Positions 33,890 through 43,331 of a DNA stretch of 64,000 bases are shown here, one piece after another (the first letter of the stretch is position 1; the number at the start of each line of letters is the position of its first letter). The position numbers and the translations under genes were made by a program. Below the pieces are notes generated by a model, which saw only the letters and a list, made by a program, of their open reading frames with translations, was not told where the DNA came from and did no database searches. The stretch is from Rufibacter sp. LB8 (GTDB taxonomy: Bacteria; Bacteroidota; Bacteroidia; Cytophagales; Hymenobacteraceae): positions 1,364,001 to 1,428,000 of the forward strand of contig NZ_JADALJ010000001.1 of NCBI RefSeq assembly GCF_014876185.1, given 5' to 3'.

Positions 33890-35812
33890 CTAAAACTTAA
33901 ACCGCACGAAGGCTTCCATGGCTTCATAATCTGCCAGGCCCAGGCGGTCATAACGGCGGGCGGTGTCAGAGTTGCGCTCCTGGGCGCGTACCCAGAACTC
34001 GCGCTCATCGTCACCCGGGAATACGGGGCGGTCTTTCTGGCTTTGGTGCTTGAAGATGGCGTTGCGCTTGCGTTCCACTTCCTGCGGCGACAACGGAACG
34101 GCCATTTCAATCTCATGGGTCTCAAACTCGTGCCAGGCACCGCGGTACATCCAGAGCCAGCAATCATTCACCCAGGTTTCTCCTTGGTCACGCAGCCTGC
34201 GCAGGGCCTCAATGATGATGTTGAAGCAGACAATGTGCGTGCCGTGCGGGTCTTCAAAATCGCCGGCGGCGAAAACCTGGTGCGGCTGTATTTTTTGCAA
34301 CAGCGCCATGGTCAGTTGAATGTCTTCATCAGTGACCGGGTTTTTCTTGGTCTTGCCAGATTCATAGAAAGGAAGCGCCTGGAAATGGATGTGGTCATCT
34401 TCCAGCCCCGCGTAACGGGCGCCGGCAATGGCCTCACTCTTTCTGATGAAGGCTTTCACGTTCTGAATCTCGGGCGAATCTACCTGGTTGGGCTCCTTGT
34501 GCTCAATGAAGGCGCGCATGTCTTCGTAAATGCCTTTGAGCTTGCTATTGTCATCGCCAATGCTGCCTTTGAAGTCAATCGCGAATTCCATGTAGCGCAG
34601 CACGTCATCGTCCCAGACGGCGGTATTGCCCGAGGTCTGGTACGCCACGTGCACGTCATGCCCCTGGTCCACCAACCTGATAAAGGTACCGCCCATGGAG
34701 ATCACGTCATCATCTGGGTGCGGGGAAAAAATGATAGAGCGTTTTTTCTCCGGCAGGGCTCTTTCCGGGCGCTGCGAATCGTCTGCGTTGGGTTTTCCGC
34801 CGGGCCAGCCGGTGATGGTGCGCTGCAGTTTGTTGAAAACGTCTATGTTAATGTTATAGGCCGGGCCGCGGTCCACGGCCAGCTGGGCCATGCCGTTGTT
34901 GTTGTAATCTTCCTCGGTGAGTTTTAAGATAGGTTTCTTCACTTCGCAAGAAAGCCAGATCACCGCTTTTTTGGTCATTTGCTCGTCCCAAACGCAGTCA
35001 CGGGTAAGCCATGGTGTGTCAAAACGAGTGAGTTCTGAGGCCGCATCCTGGTCCAGAATGAACTCCACGTTGTCAGACAGTTGCAGATAGGTGGCAGGAA
35101 CTTCACTGGAAATCTCGCCTTCCACCGCTTTCTTGATGATGGAGGCTTTTTTTCCGTTCCAGGCCATCAACACAATCTCGCGGGCCTTAAAGATGGTGCC
35201 AATACCCATGGTGATGGCTTTGGTAGGCACATTCTCCTTACCCCCGAAGTCACGGGAGGCATCACGGCGGGTCAAATCATCCAGGGTCACCAGACGCGTA
35301 CCGGAGTTGGGCGCAGAGCCCGGTTCGTTGAAACCAATGTGACCGGTACGGCCAATCCCCAGCACCTGAAAATCCAGTCCGCCCAATTCCTCAATCTTGC
35401 GTTCGTAGTTCAGGCAGAAGGCCGGAATCTCTTCCAGGGGCAGAGTACCATCTGGAATGTTGATGTTCTGGCGCTCAATGTCTATGTGGTCAAACAGGTT
35501 TTCGTTCATGAACGTCACGTAGCTCTGCTTGGCCGTGGGTTGCATGGGGTAGTATTCATCCAGGTTGAAGGTGACCACGTTTTTAAAACTCAGGCCTTCC
35601 TCTTTGTGCAGCCGCACCAATTCTTCATACACGCCCACCGGGGTGGCACCCGTGGCCAGACCCAACACGGTGGTCTCCCCTTTTTGCTGCTTGCCCTTGA
35701 TCAGCGCCGCAATACGGTGCGCCACCGTTTTGGAGGCAATGTGCTGGTCTGGGTAAACGGTTACCGGGAGCTTCTCAAATCTGGTTTCTTCTAAGAGGTT
35801 TAATCGACTCAT
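33890..35812 (-). CDS. nagB: glucosamine-6-phosphate deaminase fused to PIG-L deacetylase-like domain
   Basis: A 640-residue, two-domain protein. Residues 1-265 are the NagB deaminase/isomerase (VVTFNLDEYYP; GIGRTGHIGFNEPGS), which converts glucosamine-6-P to fructose-6-P and ammonia. Residues about 365-640 are a PIG-L/LmbE-type domain with metal site FSPHPDDDVISMGG and DPHGTHIV. The second may deacetylate an N-acetylated amino sugar, giving two consecutive steps in one chain; this role is inferred. The fusion is recurrent in Bacteroidota. A TTTG-N18-TACCTTTG promoter lies just upstream. Confidence 0.92.
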   Translation of the reverse strand: MSRLNLLEETRFEKLPVTVYPDQHIASKTVAHRIAALIKGKQQKGETTVLGLATGATPVGVYEELVRLHKEEGLSFKNVVTFNLDEYYPMQPTAKQSYVTFMNENLFDHIDIERQNINIPDGTLPLEEIPAFCLNYERKIEELGGLDFQVLGIGRTGHIGFNEPGSAPNSGTRLVTLDDLTRRDASRDFGGKENVPTKAITMGIGTIFKAREIVLMAWNGKKASIIKKAVEGEISSEVPATYLQLSDNVEFILDQDAASELTRFDTPWLTRDCVWDEQMTKKAVIWLSCEVKKPILKLTEEDYNNNGMAQLAVDRGPAYNINIDVFNKLQRTITGWPGGKPNADDSQRPERALPEKKRSIIFSPHPDDDVISMGGTFIRLVDQGHDVHVAYQTSGNTAVWDDDVLRYMEFAIDFKGSIGDDNSKLKGIYEDMRAFIEHKEPNQVDSPEIQNVKAFIRKSEAIAGARYAGLEDDHIHFQALPFYESGKTKKNPVTDEDIQLTMALLQKIQPHQVFAAGDFEDPHGTHIVCFNIIIEALRRLRDQGETWVNDCWLWMYRGAWHEFETHEIEMAVPLSPQEVERKRNAIFKHQSQKDRPVFPGDDEREFWVRAQERNSDTARRYDRLGLADYEAMEAFVRFKF

Positions 35813-35846
35813 AGTGGATGGTTGGCTATTGGATATCGTGAACTAG

Positions 35847-35876
35847 CAAAGGTAAAAAGACAAACCAAAGGTCAAA
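35847..35876 (-). promoter_or_regulatory. Bacteroidota-type promoter for nagB fusion
   Basis: Minus strand TTTG (35876-35873), 18 bases, then TACCTTTG (35854-35847), 35 bases from the start. It has the best -33/-7 match in the window. Confidence 0.75.
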
Positions 35877-36093
35877 TCCTTTGGACACAAACTTTTTTAT
35901 TTTTTTTACAAAGTCTGAAATTCCTTTTACTTCCGCAAAGATTTCGGGCTACTTATTTATCAACAAAGAACCAGCCAGCGCGTTTGAGAGAAGTCCAGTC
36001 ACCACTAAGGGCGGGGCGATGTTCAATCAAGAAAGAATTCGTACTTTCGCGGCTGCGTTGGGCCGTGGGCCGAACAGGAAAAAGACAGAGACA

Positions 36094-36633
36094 ATGGTAA
36101 AAATACGTTCAACTACCGTTTTAGGCATTTACCACAACGGCGAGGTGGCCGTGGGTGCCGACGGACAGGCCACCATGGATAAATACATAGCCAAAAGCAA
36201 CGTGCGCAAGATACGCAAGCTGCAAGACGGCAAGATTGTGACGGGCTTTGCCGGTTCCACCGCCGATGCCTTCACCCTGCTGGAGCGCTTTGAGGAAAAG
36301 CTGGGCGCCTATAGCAACAACATGAAACGCGCGGCCATTGAATTGGCCAAAGACTGGCGCAAAGACCAGTACCTACGCAAGTTGGAGGCTATGATGGTGG
36401 TCGCCAACAAAGAAGAGCTGCTGATCATCTCCGGCACCGGCGATGTGCTGGAGCCAGACTATCAGATAGCGGCCATCGGCTCAGGAAGTACGTATGCGCA
36501 GGCTGCCGCCCTTGCCCTGAAAAAGCACGCGCCGCACCTCACCGCCGAGGAAATGGTGCGTGAGGCTTTGACCATTGCCGCCGACATCTGCATCTACACC
36601 AACCACAATTTCATCATTGAAAAACCGAACTAA
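36094..36633 (+). CDS. hslV: ATP-dependent protease subunit HslV
   Basis: Threonine peptidase of the HslVU (ClpQY) protease, 179 residues. The start at 36094 puts the likely catalytic Thr 7 in RSTTVLGIYHNG, to be exposed by processing, with the following VGADGQATM and GFAGSTADAFTLLERFEEKL as in HslV. A longer frame begins at 35881, but its extra residues are not HslV-like. No hslU is within the window. The next gene starts 81 bases on. Confidence 0.93.
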   Translation: MVKIRSTTVLGIYHNGEVAVGADGQATMDKYIAKSNVRKIRKLQDGKIVTGFAGSTADAFTLLERFEEKLGAYSNNMKRAAIELAKDWRKDQYLRKLEAMMVVANKEELLIISGTGDVLEPDYQIAAIGSGSTYAQAAALALKKHAPHLTAEEMVREALTIAADICIYTNHNFIIEKPN

Positions 36634-36714
36634 CCGTCAGGTTAGGGTGTTTGAATTCGGCTGAACAAAAGACGTAAGCCAGGAGTATTTAAAGCATAAA
36701 CTACAGAAAGAAGA

Positions 36715-37686
<972 letters not shown>

Positions 37687-37703
37687 GCCAGTCTTATCCT
37701 AAA

Positions 37704-37746
37704 GCCGTTTTTGGCTTCTAAATCTGAAATGCGGGCCAAAACGGTC
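37704..37746. repeat. dispersed palindrome, copy 14 (divergent)
   Basis: GCCGTTTTTGGC / GCCAAAACGGTCC with an unmatched centre, TTCTAAATCTGAAATGCGG. Confidence 0.65.
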
Positions 37747-37762
37747 CGCATTTTTTTGTGCC

Positions 37763-38066
37763 CTAGTTTTATAATATCAAGATGAAACTATTATCGCCAG
37801 TAGAATTTCAAGATCTATTCAAAGCAGAGCCAAGGCCTTCCCTATTCAACGTATCCGGCAAAACTGGCTATCCATTGTAAGTCGAAATCAAATCTGGACA
37901 AACTTAAAAATGTCGGAAGCAACTCCAGTCTCCTTATCATAATAGCGCAAATGAAGGCTTCGAAAACTTTTACAGATTTATTTTACTTTTTCAATAATTT
38001 TTTAAAACCTTTCCAGAAGAAAATTCCGTAAGTGTCAAGGTTCTAGTCAATTAAACCTACCCTGCC
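37763..38066. other. AT-rich intergenic stretch with a tiny ORF
   Basis: About 300 bases after the deoxyhypusine synthase-like gene. It contains a 32-codon frame at 37782-37880 (MKLLSPVEFQDLFKAEPRPS...) that looks like an N-terminal remnant of a gene but has no recognised match. No other feature is seen; an AT-rich tract near 37970-38010 may hold the promoter of the next gene. Confidence 0.35.
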
Positions 38067-38666
38067 ATGAGAAAGCATTACCCTCTCCTTGTCCTTGCTT
38101 TGGTATTTGTTGTGTTGGCCTTGAGTGGCTGCATGGGTTTGAACAAACGAAAATACGGGTCTGACTACAGCTATGGCGGCGCTTTCCATAAATACAAAAC
38201 CTTCAACTTCATCACGCACGCCTCTGCGCATGACAGTTCCACACTCAGGCAGTATGCGGTGCTCCAAAAATACATTCGGGAAAGGCTGGAGATGCAGGGC
38301 TATGAATTCACAGACCGCAAGCCAGATCTACTGGTAAGTTATTACCTGTATTACAATGACCTCAACATGAAAGGCTATGAGCAGGAGGAATTTGACATCT
38401 GGCTCACCAACAACCAGGAACCGGCCACTACCAACCCAGACCCCTACCGGCCCATCAAGTTATTTATGAGCCAGGGCACGCTGCTGGTTACCTTGCTGGA
38501 CCACAAAAAGCACAATGCCGTCTGGCAAGGGTACGCCTCGGGCGTGATGGCCGACAAAGACGTGGAAAACACCACCTACCTCAACCGCGCCGTCCGCACC
38601 ATTTTTGACCAGTACCGGGTTTTCAGGAAAGGCTACCTGCGTGACCACAATTCGCAATTGAATTAA
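38067..38666 (+). CDS. DUF4136 lipoprotein
   Basis: A 199-residue lipoprotein. Signal peptide with lipobox LALSGC (Cys 22). The remainder matches DUF4136: FHKYKTFNFI near the start, IRERLEMQGYEFTDRKPDLLVSYY in the middle, and GTLLVTLLDHKKHNAVWQGYASGV towards the end. The family is widespread in the outer membranes of Bacteroidota and Proteobacteria, and the function is unknown. Confidence 0.88.
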   Translation: MRKHYPLLVLALVFVVLALSGCMGLNKRKYGSDYSYGGAFHKYKTFNFITHASAHDSSTLRQYAVLQKYIRERLEMQGYEFTDRKPDLLVSYYLYYNDLNMKGYEQEEFDIWLTNNQEPATTNPDPYRPIKLFMSQGTLLVTLLDHKKHNAVWQGYASGVMADKDVENTTYLNRAVRTIFDQYRVFRKGYLRDHNSQLN

Positions 38667-38688
38667 CTCGTTTTTTGTGTCTCAAAAT

Positions 38689-38732
38689 TCTGTTTTCGGG
38701 CTCATTTTCAGAAATGAGCCCGAAAACGGAAA
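38689..38732. repeat. dispersed palindrome, copy 15
   Basis: TCTGTTTTCGGGCTCATTTTC / GAAATGAGCCCGAAAACGGA; near-perfect. Confidence 0.9.
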
Positions 38733-38944
38733 ACCGGTTGGTAATGCATTGTTTTACATAATTAATCAACTTTCAGACATATCACACGGCAATGGCTTTC
38801 TAAGAGAACCTGGAATTGTAGTAAAGCCTATTCAAGAGAATCAGCCTGGAAAATAACCGGGGAATATCCGCTAATTGAATCTCTCGCCTTCCTCCGTATA
38901 TTAGCAGGTTATTATATAGTTTATCTGACATTGAATTCAAACAA

Positions 38945-40417
38945 TTGACACAAGTACCCACTATTGAAAAAAACCTCCAGACCTTAGAGCAAGCGGCTCT
39001 AACGTTGGAACCTAGCCCCTCAGAACGGTCCTTCATTCAAACCTCAGTGGAGACCTATGCCCAATCTTTCCTGACAGAATTGGAAACGCTCCCGGCGTAT
39101 GTGGAGCATCCTGCCATGGGCGGCGGCTTGTTGGAAAGCCCCCTTTCTGAGGAACCCTTACCGGTGCAGCAGGCCCTGGCATTGCTCAAAGAACACGTAG
39201 ACACGCCTGGCCTGAACCCTGCCTCCGGCGGACATTTAGGCTATATTCCGGGTGGCGGATTGTATTACGCGGCGCTGGGAGATTATCTGGCGGCGGTCTC
39301 CAACCGGTACGCGGGCCTTTTCTATTCGGCACCCGGTGCGGTCCGCATGGAGAACATGCTCATAAGGTGGATGGCCGAAATCATTGGTTTCCCGAAAGAC
39401 GCGGTGGGCAACTTGGCTTCCGGCGGAAGCATCGCCACGCTTATTGCCCTGGCCACCGCCCGCGATGCCCAAAAGATAACCGCTAGAATGATTCCTGATG
39501 CCGTGGTGTACATGAGCGCCCACGCCCACCATTGCCTGGACAAAGCCTTGAGAATTGCGGGCCTGGGCGATTGCCCCGTGCGCGAGATTCCCATGGATGC
39601 CCACTTCAAACTTCAGCCCGACGCCTTGGCCCAGGCCATAGAACAAGACCTGGCGGCGGGCCTCACGCCGTGGCTGGTGATTGCCACAGCCGGCACCACT
39701 GATGTGGGCGCGGTAGACCCATTGCCAGAACTAGCTGAAATTGCCAGGCAGCACCAACTTTGGTTTCATGTGGACGCAGCCTACGGCGGTTTTTTTGCTT
39801 TGGCACCAGCGGGTAAGCAGAAACTGAAAGGCATTGAACTGGCAGACTCAGTGGTGATGGACCCGCACAAAGGGCTTTTTATTCCGTATGGCCTTGGCGC
39901 GGTGCTCATCAAAGACCGGGACCAGTTGGCCAAAACCCACCACTACCAGGCCAATTACATGCAAGACACGCTGTCGGCCACCGAGGAAGCCTCGCCTGCT
40001 GATTTGTCACCGGAGCTGAGCAAGCATTTCAGGGGGCTGCGGTTGTGGTTGCCTTTGAAGTTGCACGGCGTGGCGGCGTTCAGGAGTGCGTTGGAGGAAA
40101 AACTGCTGCTGGCCCAGTACGCCTTCCAGAAATTACGGCAGATGCCCGGGTTTGAGGCGCCGGTGGTGCCGGAGCTGTCGGTGGTGTTGTTCCGGTATCT
40201 TCCGTCTGAGAATAATAACGTGGACCACTTTAACCAGGAATTGATAAAAGCCATACAGTTAGACGGCCGGGTTTTCCTGTCTTCCACCAAGGTTGACGGG
40301 CATTTCATGCTCCGCATCGCCATTTTATCGTTTAGAACGCACAAAGCCACCATTGACCTCTGCCTCACCCTCTTGCAGCAGAAAGCCCAAGACCTGGAAC
40401 TGACCCGGCAAAAGTAA
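38945..40417 (+). CDS. PLP-dependent group II decarboxylase (aromatic amino acid-type)
   Basis: A 490-residue PLP enzyme of the glutamate/aromatic amino acid decarboxylase group. N-terminal NPASGGHLGYIPGGGLYYAALGDYL, VGNLASGGSIATLIALATAR for the phosphate site, VDAAYGGFFAL with Asp 277, and the Schiff base Lys 309 in DSVVMDPHKGLFIPYG. The substrate is probably an aromatic amino acid, but this is not proved by sequence. It starts with TTG at 38945, as no ATG lies near the start of the conserved region. Confidence 0.88.
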   Translation: MTQVPTIEKNLQTLEQAALTLEPSPSERSFIQTSVETYAQSFLTELETLPAYVEHPAMGGGLLESPLSEEPLPVQQALALLKEHVDTPGLNPASGGHLGYIPGGGLYYAALGDYLAAVSNRYAGLFYSAPGAVRMENMLIRWMAEIIGFPKDAVGNLASGGSIATLIALATARDAQKITARMIPDAVVYMSAHAHHCLDKALRIAGLGDCPVREIPMDAHFKLQPDALAQAIEQDLAAGLTPWLVIATAGTTDVGAVDPLPELAEIARQHQLWFHVDAAYGGFFALAPAGKQKLKGIELADSVVMDPHKGLFIPYGLGAVLIKDRDQLAKTHHYQANYMQDTLSATEEASPADLSPELSKHFRGLRLWLPLKLHGVAAFRSALEEKLLLAQYAFQKLRQMPGFEAPVVPELSVVLFRYLPSENNNVDHFNQELIKAIQLDGRVFLSSTKVDGHFMLRIAILSFRTHKATIDLCLTLLQQKAQDLELTRQK

Positions 40418-40429
40418 CGGTTTCCGGAA

Positions 40430-40474
40430 TTTCCGTTTTGGGGCTCATTTCTGAAAATGAGCCCGAAAACGGAA
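40430..40474. repeat. dispersed palindrome, copy 16
   Basis: TTCCGTTTTGGGGCTCATTT / AAATGAGCCCGAAAACGGAA; the single G:G-type mismatch marks a half-converted variant between the two main arm types. Confidence 0.9.
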
Positions 40475-40495
40475 CTGAACTACCGGGTTCCTGCG

Positions 40496-40503
40496 TACTT
40501 TTG
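40496..40503 (+). promoter_or_regulatory. Bacteroidota -7 box for DMT gene
   Basis: TACTTTTG, 18 bases before the ATG at 40522; no clear -33 TTTG. Confidence 0.5.
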
Positions 40504-40521
40504 CAGTTGAAAAGAGAAACC

Positions 40522-40971
40522 ATGGGCAAGGAATTATATTATTTATTGGCGTTGGCGGCCGGAATGGCGGTGGCGGTACAGGCGGGCATCAATTCAGAAC
40601 TAAGGTTGGCGGTGGGCAACCCCATCCTCACGGCGTTGTTCTCTTTTTGTGTGGGCACGTTCTGCTTATTGATTCTCTCCTTCGTTTTTTTCCGACAGGA
40701 ATTTCCCTCCCTGGACCAGGTGCAGCAAATCTCCGGCTGGAAATGGCTGGGCGGTTTGCTGGGCGTGTTTTATGTGACCGCCGTGATTCTGGCCGCGCCG
40801 CGCATTGGGGCGGCTAATTCTTTAGGAATTATTGTGGCCGGGCAGTTACTGATGGCTATTGTGCTGGACCATTATGGGTGGCTGGGTTTTCCGGTGAAGC
40901 CCATCAGTTGGACCAAGATTCTGGGCGTGGTATTTCTGCTGGCGGGCGTGTTGCTGCTCCGGAAACAATAA
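40522..40971 (+). CDS. YdcZ-type DMT transporter
   Basis: A 149-residue membrane protein of the DUF606/YdcZ branch of the drug/metabolite transporters. Five hydrophobic segments are visible (residues about 4-22, 36-58, 75-92, 98-116 and 126-146), with the family motif AGMAVAVQAGINSELR at the start. It is likely to work as a dimer. The substrate is unknown. The chosen ATG follows a TACTTTTG box; a longer frame is made only of palindrome-derived residues. Confidence 0.85.
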   Translation: MGKELYYLLALAAGMAVAVQAGINSELRLAVGNPILTALFSFCVGTFCLLILSFVFFRQEFPSLDQVQQISGWKWLGGLLGVFYVTAVILAAPRIGAANSLGIIVAGQLLMAIVLDHYGWLGFPVKPISWTKILGVVFLLAGVLLLRKQ

Positions 40972-41027
40972 ATCACAACCCGCCCCTCCCCCCTTTCGGT
41001 TAAAATTCAGGTTTCTGGCAAAATGCG

Positions 41028-41035
41028 TACCTTTG
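41028..41035 (+). promoter_or_regulatory. Bacteroidota -7 box for ABC-F gene
   Basis: TACCTTTG, 21 bases before the ATG, fits TAnnTTTG. Confidence 0.6.
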
Positions 41036-41055
41036 CGGCTTATTCGCTTTGATCC

Positions 41056-42981
41056 ATGATTTCCATCAATAACCTCAACTTCCATTTCGGGAGCCGCACC
41101 CTTTACCAAGACGCCAACCTGCACATCAAACCCAAAGACCAGATTGGCCTGGTGGGTCTCAACGGAACCGGTAAATCAACGCTTTTACGCTTACTGGTGG
41201 GCGAATACAAGCCAGACGGCGGCAGCATAACCATGGGCAAGGAAGTGTCACTGGGTTTCCTGAACCAGGATCTGCTTTCGTATGACACCCATGAGAGCAT
41301 CTTGAAAGTGGCCATGCAAGCCTTTGAGGAAGCCATTCAACTGCAGAACCGCATTGACGACGTGCTGCATGAGATGGAAACCAATTACAAAGATGAGCAC
41401 ATAGACAAACTGGCCCGCCTGCAGGAGCAATTTGAAGCCCTGGACGGTTACAACATTCAGGTAAAAGCCGAGGAAATTCTGGAAGGCCTGGGCTTTACCA
41501 CCGAGGAACTGCAGCAACCCTTAAAGACTTTCTCCGGCGGCTGGCGCATGCGCGTGATGCTGGCCAAGATCCTGTTGCAAAAACCGTCGCTCCTGCTCCT
41601 GGATGAACCCACCAACCACTTGGATTTACCTTCCATTAAATGGCTGGAAACTTATTTGGCCGGCTATGAAGGCGCCATTGTGATTGTATCTCACGACAGG
41701 GAGTTCCTTGACAAAACCACTAACATGACGGTGGAGGTGTCGGGCCAGAAACTAAATGTGTATGCGGGCAATTACAGTTTTTATTTAGAAGAGAAAGAGC
41801 TTAGAAACGAGATTCAGAAAGGTGCCTTTGAAAACCAGCAGCAGCAGATAAAGCAGGCCGAACAGTTCATAGCCCGTTTCAAGGCCAAAGCCACCAAAGC
41901 CAAGCAGGCGCAAAGCCGCATGAAAGCCCTTGACAAAATGGAACGCATTGAAGACGTGGCCGGCGACGCGCCCGTTGTCAATTTCAAGTTCCAGTTCACG
42001 GTACAGCCCGGCAGAAACATCCTGCGGCTAGACAACATGAGCAAAAGCTACGGCGACAAACTCATTTTCAAGAACACGCACGTGAACATTGAGCGCGGCG
42101 ATAAAATAGCGTTGATTGGCGCCAACGGAAAAGGCAAGTCCACGCTCATGCGGGTAATCTCCGGCGATGAACCCATTCAGGGAGAGCGCCAGTTGGGCCA
42201 TAACGTAATCATGGCCTTCTACGCGCAGCACCAACTGGAAAGCTTAACTGTAGAAAACGAAGTGTTGCAGGAAATGGTGCAAGCCGGCAGTCGCCGCACC
42301 GAGATGGAACTGCGTGGCGTTTTAGGTTCTTTCCTGTTTACTGGAGATACCGTTTTCAAAAAAATAAAAGTCCTCTCCGGGGGCGAGAAAAGCCGCGTGG
42401 CCCTGGCCAAAACATTGATCTCAGAAGCCAACTTCCTGCTTCTGGATGAGCCCACCAATCACCTGGACATGCAGAGTGTGAACATCCTGATTCAAGCCCT
42501 GGAACAGTATGAAGGAACGTTTGTGGTCATCTCCCACGACAGGTATTTTGTAGAGAGCGTGGCCAACAAAATCTGGTACATTGAAGACCATGAACTAAAG
42601 GAATACCCCGGCACCTACCATGAATACGAGTACTGGATGGAGCAGCGCGACAAAGGCCTGAAACGGCCCTCTCAAACGCCAACTGCCGCCAAAACCCAGG
42701 CCAAACCCAAGCCCACCGCGAGCCAACAGCAGGAACTGGAGGCAGAACTGAAGAAAGCCAACCAAAAACTGAAGCAAGTGGAAGGGCTGGTGAACGAACT
42801 GGAAGGCAAACTTAAGAACTGCGAAAACAAACTGGCCCTGCCCAGCACTTACGCCGACCCCAACGCCCTCCACGAGGCCACCCAGCAGTTCAATAAAGTG
42901 AAGGCCCAGCTAGACAAAGAGCAGGCCACCTGGGAACAGCTTATGGAACAAGTAGAGACCTTAGAAACACAATTGAAATAA
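41056..42981 (+). CDS. ABC-F family ATPase (YdiF/Uup-like)
   Basis: A 641-residue soluble ATPase with two ABC domains and no membrane segments. First domain: Walker A GLNGTGKST and signature FSGGWRMRVMLAK; second: GANGKGKST and LSGGEKSRVALAK. A charged linker lies between them (about residues 240-310), and a coiled-coil C-terminal domain from about 545 (QQQELEAELKKANQKLKQVEGLV). ABC-F proteins bind ribosomes at the E site; the role here may be translation quality control. No resistance phenotype can be inferred. Confidence 0.93.
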   Translation: MISINNLNFHFGSRTLYQDANLHIKPKDQIGLVGLNGTGKSTLLRLLVGEYKPDGGSITMGKEVSLGFLNQDLLSYDTHESILKVAMQAFEEAIQLQNRIDDVLHEMETNYKDEHIDKLARLQEQFEALDGYNIQVKAEEILEGLGFTTEELQQPLKTFSGGWRMRVMLAKILLQKPSLLLLDEPTNHLDLPSIKWLETYLAGYEGAIVIVSHDREFLDKTTNMTVEVSGQKLNVYAGNYSFYLEEKELRNEIQKGAFENQQQQIKQAEQFIARFKAKATKAKQAQSRMKALDKMERIEDVAGDAPVVNFKFQFTVQPGRNILRLDNMSKSYGDKLIFKNTHVNIERGDKIALIGANGKGKSTLMRVISGDEPIQGERQLGHNVIMAFYAQHQLESLTVENEVLQEMVQAGSRRTEMELRGVLGSFLFTGDTVFKKIKVLSGGEKSRVALAKTLISEANFLLLDEPTNHLDMQSVNILIQALEQYEGTFVVISHDRYFVESVANKIWYIEDHELKEYPGTYHEYEYWMEQRDKGLKRPSQTPTAAKTQAKPKPTASQQQELEAELKKANQKLKQVEGLVNELEGKLKNCENKLALPSTYADPNALHEATQQFNKVKAQLDKEQATWEQLMEQVETLETQLK

Positions 42982-42985
42982 CCTT

Positions 42986-43019
42986 AAAACCTCATTGGCC
43001 CCACAGCCGGTGAGGTTTT
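42986..43019 (+). terminator. ABC-F terminator
   Basis: Arms AAAACCTCA and TGAGGTTTT directly after the stop. Confidence 0.75.
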
Positions 43020-43061
43020 GTTTTGGCCTCCATTTCCCATTTAAAGCCCAAAAACGGAAAA
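43017..43061. repeat. dispersed palindrome, copy 17 (divergent)
   Basis: TTTGTTTTGGCCTCCATTT / AAAGCCCAAAAACGGAAAA, with both arms altered. Confidence 0.6.
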
Positions 43062-43331
43062 TCAAGGCAAGTTTTGCAGCTCCAATTCGTTAAAATTTTG
43101 AGCGAATTTTAACTCACGACCTTTAGAAGCGGCCTAAACTTTTACTGCAACATCCACTTACTTTTGTCATCCTGAAAGGATGTTCTGGGCGTAGTAGAAA
43201 AGCTTTGGCGCGAAGCCAAATCAATCCGCTACCAAGAAACTTTCTTCTTCATAAAGAAGAAAAAATGTAGCTTTAAATCGCTTTGAACGGCTGGCCTCTC
43301 GCCCATTTTCTAGTTAATATTGAATTTCCCT
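43062..43331. other. intergenic region before the T9SS plug gene
   Basis: About 270 bases without an ORF. It contains GTCATCCTGAAAGGATGTTC (43168-43187), of a repeat type often seen in Bacteroidota genomes, and a small TTTCTTCTT/AAGAAGAAA hairpin at 43249-43264. Confidence 0.4.

Noticed and set aside
35881-36093. N-terminal extension of HslV
   Set aside because: The residues before 36094 have no HslV similarity; the processed Thr lies just after the internal ATG.
40438-40521. Upstream extension of the DMT transporter
   Set aside because: Its codons come from the palindrome copy at 40430 and a promoter box lies within it.
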